This document shows positions 25,909 through 36,375 of a stretch of 64,000 bases of DNA, one piece after another. Each line of letters begins with the position of its first letter. Within the stretch, counting starts at the first letter, position 1. The position numbers were made by a program, and so were the translations under genes. The DNA comes from Mermis nigrescens. Lineage: Eukaryota > Nematoda > Enoplea > Mermithida > Mermithidae. Under the pieces are notes generated by a model, which worked only from the letters and a program-made list of their open reading frames with translations, was not told the origin of the DNA and searched no databases. The stretch lies in contig JAVLUZ010000825.1 in assembly GCA_036768485.1 (NCBI GenBank), positions 62,001 to 126,000 on the forward strand. Direction: 5' to 3'.

Positions 25909-26174
25909 TTAAGCATGGGCTATACTTTGTACACGCCGTATGGGGACACGCTTAACTACTATCAATCGTTCGCATACATATAAGGACATACTTTGTTGGT
26001 GACCGGACGAGCAGCCCTGCGGGCCCCAGATCCGAATTGTACCATCATCGCTGCACGAAGCCAACATAGAATGATCCCTAGGGTTCCATGACACGCCATT
26101 AACCACACCTCCATGACCACGAAGTATCATAACTGGATCATCCGAGTCTCGATGCCAGATGTAAACGTTGGCAT
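25909..26174 (-). CDS. WDR26: WDR26 last recognised exon (final WD40 blade)
   Basis: WDR26 (GID7 in yeast) is a WD40 subunit of the CTLH/GID E3 ubiquitin ligase. The exon starts after TTTCAG at 26174 and encodes [27 protein letters not shown] and [14 protein letters not shown], the end of the propeller. The start phase (G|AT) fits the preceding exon. Read straight through, the frame stops at 25909-25911, inside the Polinton-2 TIR, adding about 26 residues after GHQQ. Alternatively a good donor, AAA|GTATGT at 25991, ends the exon at 25992. The true 3' end of the protein would then lie across the Polinton and was not identified. Confidence 0.85.
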
Positions 26175-27131
26175 CTGAAATTAGTGCAATAATTAGGCAA
26201 TATTACTACACGGCCCAAATTCGGTGTTCAACTTCAATTAACTTGACCCTTCTATTTTTCCATAATAACACAGCATAAACTGTCGCTAAATGAAAATATA
26301 TTAGACGGCTTAAATAAAACCCGTCACCACACCACACTATCCTTTAGATAAGGTTAGATTGCGAGTCAAAGAAATTTGTTGTTCGAAGTTAATTCCACAG
26401 TCACTTTACTGATTACTAGTAAGCTCAATCAATAAGCCCTACTAAAAACTTAGGGACAAAACTAGACATCACTGTTTCTTTGTACGAGCCTCTGTGTACA
26501 TGTACGAAAATCTCCAAAAACGTCTCTATACGAGCGAAAATTTTTTGTACATATAATAGATAGATATATTATCAAATATACACATTTTTACATACTACTA
26601 GATTGTTATCCGTGACCCGCACGTTTAACGAAAAGTGGCACTTTGTCCTAAACTTAGCTGTTTATATTAGTTTGGCACGAAGTGCCGAAATTTTCATGCG
26701 TCTTGGATTTAAATTAACACAAAAAATTCGACTCAGAAAGCTAAAATAACTCGCGTCACACAATCATAAATAAGACAGCAATCGCAATATGCTGACTAAA
26801 TCTCATAATAGACACCAATTGGCTTATGAATTTAATGCAAACGCAAATGCAAAAACGTCAATTTTATTTTCAAACGGCAGAAAACAGTGCAAAGTTGTTT
26901 AATTGTCCTTTTTTTGAAACTGCATAAAATCCATATAAAACAATGGAAATAGATGTATACGCTTAAATCTATACACGGATGCTTAAAGATAGATTTTGGA
27001 GTGTTTAATGCCCGCGCTTGCAACTAAATAGAATGCAATTACGATACTCGGCGCGCAATGGACGCAATGGTGCGCGATAAATCGTGCGTCAAAAACGGCT
27101 TTATCCGCAAGAGAAAAAACATGTACCAAAC
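26175..27131 (-). other. WDR26 intron 8
   Basis: From donor G|GTTTGG at 27131 to acceptor TTTCAG at 26175. AT-rich; around 26490-26700 is a degraded stretch reminiscent of the R330 repeat (GTACATGTACGAAAATCT). No gene seen. Confidence 0.6.
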
Positions 27132-27338
27132 CTTCACTGCCGCTGGCTATAAATTGTTGATTGGCGCCTCCAAAGCAAGAAAAGACGGCGTAATAGCCTT
27201 GCGTAGTGCCACGAAAGCGCCGGACCAGCGAGCTGCTGTCCAGGTGCCACAGATGGACCCCCTGACTCGCTATGTTACACAGAGCGTATTGGTCATCGGC
27301 GCTAAGCGCAAAGTACATCAGAGAGTGGTCCTCTTTTA
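27132..27338 (-). CDS. WDR26: WDR26 exon, WD40 blades
   Basis: Encodes KEDHSLMYFALSADDQYALC, GVHLWHLD, GTTQGYYAVFSCFGG and FIASGSE, matching the penultimate part of WDR26. The 3' boundary GAAG|GTTTGG gives SGSE-D with the next exon. The 5' boundary is unclear. The AG at 27339-27340 leaves a one-base frame conflict with the preceding exon, whereas the frame upstream (ATA GTA AAA GAG, I-V-K-E) looks coding by homology. Confidence 0.88.
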
Positions 27339-28293
27339 CTATGGCAAAGCGAAAACAAACTCAATCCATAACGCAATAAAAATGTCTTCATCATAACGCG
27401 ACTAAAATGAAAAGCTAGTTGCGCTGATACGAAAGTCAACTAGGCGCATTACTTATGACAGTCATTTCTTAAGTTCAAACTGCTTTTGTTACGCCCAGTG
27501 AGCATCGAGTCAACCCGAGAAACGCGCGTGAAGAGGGATTCGGAACAATCTGCGTAGGAACCGAAAACGAAACAGTGGAAGTTTTTGGAGAAAATAATAG
27601 TCAAAATAAATAAAAGTTAAAAATTTTCTAGAAAAATACTGAACTGATCATTAATTTTTTGTGTTAGTTTTTAACGCTAATTGAGCATTTGCATTAGTTT
27701 TTGAGACCAATCTGGCACCCAACCACGTATCCGCGGTCAACGCTCGAAATCCGTTCGTAGGGTTGCACCTTCGGCGTTTACAAGCTTACGCTGTCCCAAG
27801 CACGTTTTAGTTTTTCACGTTTTTTTTAGCCTGTAGATTTACTTTTTCCAATCCAGAATTCGGCCATGGAGGAATCAAATTTAATCGGTTTACAACTGGG
27901 AAATTATGTAGGAATTGCAAAAAACCGTGTTTTCCAACGTTTTTTAACACGTTCTATCACAAAATTTGAACTTTATAAAAAGTTAGTCTCTCTTCCTATC
28001 TCTCGGTAGGCTGCAAAAGGTGCCGTTTTTTGCCACGTTTGAGGAAAAATTATAGCAAATACTAAAGATTCTTATAACAAAGGATGCCATTTTTTATCTT
28101 TCTACGCATTATATTATATACCTCTTAAAAAAGTATTTGACTAAAGGGTAATGTTGGGCAATGGCACCTTCCCCTCGCTCCTTTGTACATTAATGAATGT
28201 CAGTTCGAAACAGGGCCATCCGTTCAAAGGAGCGGCGACTACGCTCGGTAATTTACGCGCGAGTGGAAACTAGGCAATAGAGCGTGTACTCAC
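27339..28293 (-). other. WDR26 intron 7
   Basis: Between the 28294 donor AT|GTGAGT and the exon near 27338. Unique-looking AT-rich sequence; no repeat or gene recognised. Confidence 0.5.
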
Positions 28294-28439
28294 ATGGTTT
28301 TGTCGGTCATGTCGTCAAAGACGTAAGAGCGGATGCGGTGGTGGGTGTCGGAAGCCAGCACAGTTTTACCGTCGGCCTTGCAGGCCAGGCATCTCACGCG
28401 CACTCCCTCCCACGAATCAATGATCGCTCCGTCAAGATC
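28294..28439 (-). CDS. WDR26: WDR26 exon, WD40 blade
   Basis: Starts after TTTCAG at 28439 and encodes [35 protein letters not shown] and VFDDMTDKT, a strongly conserved WDR26 block. Its start is in phase 0 with the preceding exon (TGC|GAT). The donor AT|GTGAGT is a strong consensus. Confidence 0.93.
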
Positions 28440-29759
28440 CTGAAATGCGCAACTTATAATAAACACGCATCTGAGAAGCGATTAGTGTTTTTTGCGCAAG
28501 GTCCGTTTTTACCCCCGAAAACATGATTCCCGAAAGTCTTTGTGCATTTTGTACATGCAAATTTTTGGGCTCTACAAAATCATACAGTAGCGATTTTATT
28601 GTGATAAAACAGGGTTTTTCGACCTGCGGTAGTGAATTTTAGCTAATCGATAGGTCTCGGAAACCAAAAATTACTAAAAATTGTCTCAAAACGGCGCGAA
28701 GCGCCGAAAGATTTGACATTTTTCTATTCTTGATGCCAATTCTGCTATTATAACGATATATAGGACTACCTATTACTGATTTCGACGCGGAGCGCCGAAA
28801 GATTTGACATTTTTCTATTCTTAATGCCAACTCTGCTATTATAACGGTATATAGGACAGCCAATTATTGATCGCCGAAAATTTTTTTCGAATTTCTGACC
28901 TCTTTACAGTCTTCGTCTTTCCAAAAATCTTTATACGCGTATAAAGACGGTCCCGATAAGTCTTTGTACATTGGGAAAAATCTTTGCCGAATACAAAAAA
29001 CCGCGAAAGCGATCCAGACTTTATTTCACCCAAAAAGCATCGATTCATTCACGATTGAAAGAGGCAAAGGTGAATTTAATGGGCGGACAATGCGGCGCAC
29101 CCCGTCGGCCCATCGCAATTGAAATAGGTAAGAAGAAAACGATTTTATAAACATTTCGCGTGTAAAGAATAGGAAGGCTCATCTTTGTGTTAAAAATGTC
29201 ACTTTTCCTCGTAGCAAAGATTTCAGGCACTGAACTGAACTGAGAAAATTCATCGCAACCGCGTATGACGTTGAAAAGGAAAAGTATAAGAAACTTACGT
29301 TATTTATTTATTTTATTTGCATTTTTTATTATTAACATAAACAATGATCTAGAGCGCTTTCTTATTTTTTTAGAGGTATGCGAAACTAGGACAAAGTGAA
29401 TCATGTTTTTAAACGGAATGACTATTTAAACGTAGTTAAAACAAACTGACAAATAATTGACAATTTATTTATAGCGCGCTTTGGTCGGAGATCCCCATTT
29501 CCCATTACCTGCGTAAGGTTGCATCGGACGCGTTAAAAAGTCGTTCAAACGACGGCTCCGAATGACACGCGATATATTTCTGAGAACCTTGCGTAGTGTA
29601 TGTAGTAAAGATATTTTTTGACCTTAAAATTCGTCACCTTCATTTTTGTATTAATGAATAAAAATTATACGCGAAAATAAAGAAACATCGTCGCAGTGAT
29701 GCCCACGAGAAATATTGTTTTTTTAATGTTAAGAAAGAGGAAGCGAAGATAGTGCTTAC
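28440..29759 (-). other. WDR26 intron 6 with an inverted R330 copy
   Basis: 28515-29000 is an inverted R330 repeat with two internal units (GATTTGACATTTTTCTATTC twice) and GGCGCGAAGCGCC-type hairpins. The rest (29000-29759) is AT-rich with nothing recognised. Confidence 0.7.
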
Positions 29760-29879
29760 GCAAACGTAGAATTGGCCTTTCGTGCCACCGCAGACGAAGC
29801 GTTTGGAGTCGGGAAACCACGACACGGCACTCAGACTGTCTTCGGGCGAATGAGTGACTCGCACCTTCAGCTCGTGCTT
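29760..29879 (-). CDS. WDR26: WDR26 exon, WD40 blade
   Basis: From TTGCAG|AAG at 29879 to TGC|GTAAGC at 29760: encodes KHELKVRVTHSPEDSLSAVS, WFPDSKRFVCGGTKGQFYVC. 120 nt, phase 0 at both ends, joining DVQ of the preceding exon and DLDG of the next. Corresponds to the HEDSLTSVAWNPDGKRF region of vertebrate WDR26. Confidence 0.93.
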
Positions 29880-32394
29880 CTGCAACATTTATTCAAAGAG
29901 CTAAGAGACGAAGGGGGAACAAGGATAATTTGTAGAAACGCTAGCTCGCAGGGAATTAAGTGGACTTCTTTTCAAAAAACGTTCACTTCATTTATTTTAT
30001 GTACAAAAACCTGCCGTTTAAGATATGAAGGCGGACGGACAAATTCTCAACATCCAATACGACGACCTTTACCATGAAAAATTATCAACTCCCTCTATAC
30101 TCAATTCTGGCTTACTGCAGAAAAACAAATACATATAATTAACTATTCGGTACACTTATCGTGTCTTGCTCAGGGCCGTTAAGAAAACAAAAATTTTATT
30201 AAAAATATATAAATAAAGGCACGAAGCAACTGAAAATTTTGGATGTAATAGCTCGAAAGTGTGATAAAATTTATTTTTTGGACGTTCAAATGCGCATTTA
30301 CATTCTCGACAATTTTGTGCAAAAAAAACCATTAAAATTCTTTGACTTTAACAAAAATCTGGCGCGAAACGCCAGAAAATTTGTGAAATTAGGGCGGATA
30401 GACGTATAGAAGCATGATTTACTGCTTGATTTCCTGTATTTATAGCATTTCATGCGAAACATCGAAATTTCTGATTGAAAATAGAAGAAAACTATGTAAA
30501 AATAGCTGTTTCTGCTGTTAAAATTGTCTTGAAAGCTCTATGAACAGAAAATGGCTTCCAGGTCGCCAAGAAAGTAAATTTATGTCATTATTAGGTATCA
30601 TCCGGCGCGTAGCGCCGAAATGTTCGAGAAATTATGGTCACTGACGGCCAAAAATCATTGCAAATCGCTTATCCATTCTGCATCCCGCCAAATATTTTTG
30701 GCTAATGGGGGCGGCCGCCTCCCCCCGCCCTTAAATCCGCGCCTGCATAGAGCCGACGAATTAAAACGGTCCCGAAAAGTCTTTGTACATCGGGAAAAAT
30801 CTTTGCTGAATAAAAAAGCCGTGCTTAGCAGGGGTCAAAAAGCGCATTTCAGCTCAGCAGTTTTGTGCGGTGTAGAAGTTCACCAATTTTAGGTGTTTTG
30901 GGCTTAATTTAAAGCCAAAATTTGTCTGGTTTTGCGAAAATTTTAAACTTACTATTTAAGATTAAATTGCTTTTCAACGATATTTGCCGGCGCTCTGCCC
31001 CGGAATCCGCTGAGGAGCGCTTGAGCGCGCCACACCACTCCAGCACTAAAATCTCATTGTACATGAGCAATGAGATTTTTGGGAGGACAAAAAAGGTAAA
31101 AGGGTAAGCCATTTCTAAAAATTTCCGGTTCTTCGCGCCAGAATTAGTTTTTCTGTTCTTTATGATGTAAAGGTATAAATTGAGTTTAAAGAAGAAACCG
31201 TCAAAATTTTCCGGCGAAAAGCGCCACCGGTTAATGTTTTTCACTTTTGTGAATCTCAAGCGTTGCGTTTAAAAACCTTAATCTGTCAAAATATTTTTGC
31301 TAAGTTAGTATTTCGCAGTTGTCTTGTTAGAAGCTTAAGCTGTCAAACTTGTTTTGCACAAATTTCATAATTTTCTGCTGTCAGACTATTAGTGCTCACA
31401 GAGCTACAAAATGTTAAGGGCGCTAAAAAATGACCTAATTTCTTATTGCTTTGCGCCACTTATGATTTCCAAACTTTTGTCAATAAAAAAGCCGTAAATT
31501 CTACTTGAAAACGGTAAGAATTTCAGAAATTTTCGGCGCTTTACACTTTTTGTATTTTTGATCGTCAGAAATCCAGAAATTAGCTGGGCTACACTACTGA
31601 AGGTCGAAAAAACTCACTTTTATCATACATAACGTGTAATTCGCATTCAATGCGAAAGTAGTCTTAAAATTTTGCGTGTGCCATCCAAACCAAAAACCTG
31701 GCTATGCCTCTGAAATAAATACAGGAACATACCTAAGCGATAACCAAGGCTTCAGTCCGTAACTACATATGGGCTGTCAAAGGTTAATTGGTTCACTCAT
31801 TGGGATAAAATAGTTGCATGGAGGGGCTAGGATAGGCTATTGGCCAGATGATTACCATACATGCGCAGCATTGGGATTCTAGGGGGTAGGAGGGGAAATT
31901 ATAAAGTGTCTTTTTGGGCCCAAAAATTGTAGGTACGCGTCAGAGGCATCTTTTTTCAGCGTCTGACGATGCTCTAATTTTCTAGAGCATAAAAACAAAA
32001 AGACTTCAAAAATAAATAAAAACTCGAACAAATTTAACAAAATATACTAAAGACATGAGTATAATAGCGCGAAGCGCCGAAAATTAGGCATTTTTGAGCA
32101 TCTACAGTCGGACTCGGATAACGCACACCACCTCAGGTATTAACGCTGAAAGCACACCTGGGCAATGCCCCATATCGGCCCATCACCAGGACGGGCCGAA
32201 CCAAAAGATGGACGGGGCGAAGGGGTAACTTGGACGGGGCTATGTTTTGTACTGGGAGAATATTTTCGGAGATAATTAAAGGAAATGCTAGATACAGTAT
32301 ATCATGATCAGTTTGCAAAACATGCACAGGAACCATCTTATTGCACTGTCCGACACCTTTTTCGCGGATGGGCCCACCTTCTTTCAGTGACAGT

Positions 32395-34352
32395 CTCACT
32401 GGATTAAGCTGAACGATCCACTTTTTTCAGTGAGGACCCACCCTTTTCAGGCATGGACCCAGTTTTTCCAGGGACACACCCACCTTTTTCTGGGACTGAC
32501 CCACTGATTACGCTGAACGATGCACTTTTTCAAGGGATGGACCCACCCTTTTCAGGCAAGGACCCACCTTTTTCAGGGACAGACGCACATTTTTTCTCGG
32601 ACTGACCCACTGATTAAGCTGAACGACCCACTTTTTTCAAAGGACGGACCCACCATTTTCTGGGACAGACCCACATTTTTTCTGGGACTGACCCACTGAT
32701 TAAGCTGAACGACCCACTTTTTCAAGGACGGACCCACCATTTTCAGGGACAGACCCACATTCTTTCTGGGACTGACCCACTGATTAAGCTGAACGATCCA
32801 CTTTTTTCAGTGAGGACCCACCCTTTTCAGGCATGGACCCAGTTTTTCCAGGGACACACCCACCTTTTTCTGGGACTGACCCACTGATTACGCTGAACGA
32901 TGCACTTTTTTCAAGGGATGGACCCACCCTTTTCAGGCAAGGACCCACCTTTTTCAGGGACAGACGCACATTTTTTCTCGGACTGACCCACTGATTAAGC
33001 TGAACGACCCACTTTTTTCAAGGACGGCTTACCCTTTCAGGCATGGACCACTTTTCTGGGACAGACCCACATTTTTTCTGGGACTGACCCACTGATTAAG
33101 CTGAACGACCCACTTTTTTCAAGGACGGACCCACCATTTTCAGGGACAGACCCACATTCTTTCTGGGACTGACCCACTGATTAAGCTGAACGACCCACTT
33201 TTTTCAAGGACGGACCCACCCTTTTCAAACACGGACCCACTTTTTTCAAGGACGGACCCACCCTTTTCAGGCACGGACCCACCTTTTTCAGGGACAGACC
33301 CAATTTTTTCTGGGACTGACCCACTGATTAAGCTGAACGACCCACTTTTTTTAGGGACGGACCCACCTTTTTAGGACGGACCCACCCTTTTCAGGCACGG
33401 ACCCACCCTTTTCAGGCACGGACCAACCCTTTTAAGGCACGGACCCACCCTTTTCAGGCACGGACCCACCCTTTTCAGGCACGGACCCACATTTTTCAGG
33501 GACAGACCCACTTTTTTCTGGGACTGACCCACTGATTAAGCTGAACGACCCACTTTTTTCAGGGACGGACCCACCCTTTCATGGACCACCCTCTTCAGGC
33601 ATGGACCCACCTTTTTCAGAGACAGACCCATCTTTTTCTGGGACTGACCCACTGATTAAGCTGAACGAACCACTTTTTTTCAGGGACGGACTCACGCTTT
33701 TCAGGCATGGACCCACCTTTTCAGGGACAGACCCACCTTTTTCACGGACAGACCCACTTTTTTCTGGGACTGACCCACTGATTAAGCTGAACGACCCACT
33801 TTTTCAGGGACGGACCCACCCTTTTCAGGCACGGACCCACTTTTTTCAGGCACGGACCCACCCTTTTCAGGGACAGACCCACTTTTTCTGGGACTGACCC
33901 ACTGATTAAGCTGAAACAACACTTTTTTCAGGCATGGATCCACCTTTTCAGGGACAGGCCCACTTTTTTCTGGGACTGACCCACTGATTAAGCTGAACGA
34001 CCCACTTTTTTCAGGGACGAACCCACCCTTTTCAGGCACGGACCCACCCTCTTCAGGCACGGACCCACCTTTTTCAGGAACAGGCCCACTTTTTTCTTGG
34101 ACTGACCCACTGATTAAGCTGAACGACCCGATTTCTTCAGGGACGGACCCACCCTTTTCAGGCACGGGCCCACCTTCTTCAGATAGACCCACCTTTTTCA
34201 GGCACGGACCCACCTTTTTCAGGGACAGACCCACCTTTTTCAGGGACAGGCCCACCTTTTTCAGGCAGGGACCCACCTTTTTCAGAAATGGACCCACCTT
34301 TTCAGGCACGGACCCACCTTTTTCAGGGACAGACCCACCTTTTTCTGGAGCT
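32395..34352. repeat. 1.95 kb minisatellite with higher-order structure
   Basis: About 21-bp units of TTTTTCAGGGACGGACCCACC, with a longer variant unit containing TGGGACTGACCCACTGATTA and AGCTGAACGACCCAC. The block at 32409-32600 recurs at 32789-32990, a 380-bp higher-order period. Minus-strand frames are open for up to 175 codons with VPEKGGS/SFSLISGS repeats. That follows from repeat length, not from a gene. Confidence 0.97.
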
Positions 34353-35364
34353 TAATAGTTAGAGAAGTATATGTGTCAGTTAAACTCACCCATGCAACCC
34401 TTTTGTACAAGTTTGTGCTGCATGTGTATTGAAGTTAGTAATGAAAATATAAATTCTATAGTGATTCACTTTATTAAGATAAACAATAATAGCAACACAG
34501 AAATTATTATCTGGCGCGAAGCGCCAAAACTATCTTTTCAATTTTTTGTTTTACCTTACTTTTACTTATTTTTAATGGTAAGCAATGCGCGAATTATAAG
34601 CAGCGCACATAGTTGAATATTTTTGACATTTGTCTTTTTTTCAACTCATTTTGCTACTTTCTCAAGATAAGCAGTGCTAAAGAAATTCTCGGAAGTTATT
34701 AAAATCAGAATTAAAAATAAGATTCAATCAACATGATTTTGCTAACCTAAAGATTCCATGAAAATTCCATTAACCCATGAACTATGCGTTATCTTCGAAA
34801 TTCGAAAATAGCTATGCATTTGCATGTGCGTATGCTATAACATACGCATCGATATATTGACAGGGTGGCACTCACCCGGGAATCCGGGAAACCCGGGAAA
34901 AGCCCGAGGATTTTTTTGGCACCCGGGACAAACCCGGGATTTTCGTCAAGAAATTTAGTTTGAACTCAGTTTTCGGAGGCCAAAAATATTGAATTAATAG
35001 TACAATGTTATATTTTTTATCGCTTTTAGTATCATGCTAGTTTACGTGTTTTTATATTTTATCATGTAGCATTTATTTCCGTTTTTCATCTCGCCCATTG
35101 TCACATCGTTGATTGCTATTTGTGTATTCTCTTTGTTTGATATATCTAGTAGCTATTTGTACCACTGTTTTTTTTGTACGAAAACTTGGCGATTTTATTG
35201 TACAATGAAAAATCGGCCAAAAAGTGCCTATACTTTGTGTACAAAGTTGTACAAAGATCGCTCCAAAAATCTTTGTACGAGCCTCAAAATCTTTGTCTCG
35301 TACAAAAAAACGGTGATTTGTACTATTGTTCGTTAAGATGTTTGTGCAACAGTGTTTTTTTTAG

Positions 35365-35825
35365 TACTCGGCAAAGATTTTTCCCGATGTACAAAGACTT
35401 TTCGGGACCGTCTTTGTACATGATACAAAGATTTTTGTGAAGACTAAAATTGAAAAAAGGTCTGAAATTCGCAAAAATTTTCGGCGCTTAGCGCCGAAAC
35501 GAGTAATTGGGTGTTCTACATATCTTTATAATGGCAGAGATTGCATTTTAAGAGGAAAAATTTTCAAATTTTATGGCGCTTCACGCCGTTTTAAGACGAT
35601 TCTTAGTGATTTTTGCCCGTAAAGACCCAGAAATTAGGTAATCAAAAGTCGAACAACTTTGTTTTTACCACACTAAAGTCGCTACTCTACCATATTATAG
35701 TACCCAAAACTTTCTGTGTACAAAATGTTCAAAGATTTCTGGGAAGACAAAACCTGTAAAAAGGTGTAAAATTCCTAAAAGTTTTCGGCGCTTTGCGCCG
35801 AAATGAGTAATTGTTTGTCCTATAC
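35365..35825 (+). repeat. R330 dispersed repeat copy
   Basis: Same order of motifs as 14941-15690: GGCAAAGATTTTTCCCGATG, the TTTGTACATG core, TTCGGCGCTTAGCGCCGAA, then a second unit from about 35720. Confidence 0.85.
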
Positions 35826-36375
35826 AGGGGCGGATTTCAGGGGGCAAGGGGCGGCCGCCCCCACATTGGTCAAAAATATTTAGCGAGATAAAGAATGGAT
35901 AAGCAATTTGCAATGATTTTTGGCCGTCAGTAACCACAACTTCTCAAATTTTTTCGGCGCTGCGCGCCGGATGATACCTACTAATGACATTTATTCACTT
36001 TCTTGGCGACATGGAAGCACCTTTTTTGTATTCGACAAAGATTTTACCCGATGTACAAAGTCTTTTCGGGACCGTCTTTGTAGATGTACAAAGATTTTCG
36101 GGCAGACAAAAACTGCAAAAAAGGTCTAAAATTCGCGAATGTTTTCGGCGCTTCGCGCCGAAATGAGTAATTGTGTGTCATATAAATCTTTATTATAGCA
36201 GAAATCGCATTTCGAAAGGAAAAATGTCAAATTTTTATGCGCTTCGCGCCGTTTTGAGACAATTTTTAGTAATTATTGGCTGTGAGAAACCCATAAATTA
36301 GCTGAAATACACTAACAAATATCGAAAACCCTGTTTTACCACACCAAAATCGCGACTGTACTATATAATAGGCTG
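35825..36375 (+). repeat. MITE fragment followed by another R330 copy
   Basis: 35825-36000 is a CAGGGGCGGATTT element fragment with CGGCCGCC. 36015-36375 repeats ATTTTACCCGATGTACAAAG, GGGACCGTCTTTGTAGATG and TTCGGCGCTTCGCGCCGAAA. Confidence 0.75.

Larger units (their letters stand above)
15754..25926 (-). mobile_element. Polinton-2: decayed Maverick/Polinton, about 10.2 kb
   Basis: The inverted termini AGTATAGC...(GC)TATACT at 15754 and 25926 are continuous with TIRs of about 1.6 kb; the right one carries a 674-bp insertion. Structural genes (ATPase, hydrophobic-tail protein, conserved protein, minor virion protein, MCP, protease, late protein) run on the minus strand, integrase on the plus strand. 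All are broken by stops or shifts. No DNA polymerase B is recognisable. I find no clean 6-bp target duplication (CAACAC left, TTGTAC right). Its right end touches the last WDR26 exon. Confidence 0.85.
23640..25926 (-). repeat. right TIR of Polinton-2 with a nested insertion
   Basis: Reverse complement of 15754-17350 apart from the 674-bp block at 24646-25319. Same outer sequence as the left TIR, ending TATACT at 25926. Confidence 0.85.

Noticed and set aside
15748..25932. 6-bp target duplication of Polinton-2
   Set aside because: CAACAC and TTGTAC do not match; either mutated or the termini are slightly misplaced.
33782..34309. 175-codon minus-strand Pro-Glu-Lys-Gly repeat protein
   Set aside because: Explained by the 21-bp minisatellite period, a multiple of three, with no start context or flanking exons.
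32395..34352. CRISPR-like regular array
   Set aside because: Units are contiguous without unique spacers and the setting is eukaryotic; it is a minisatellite.
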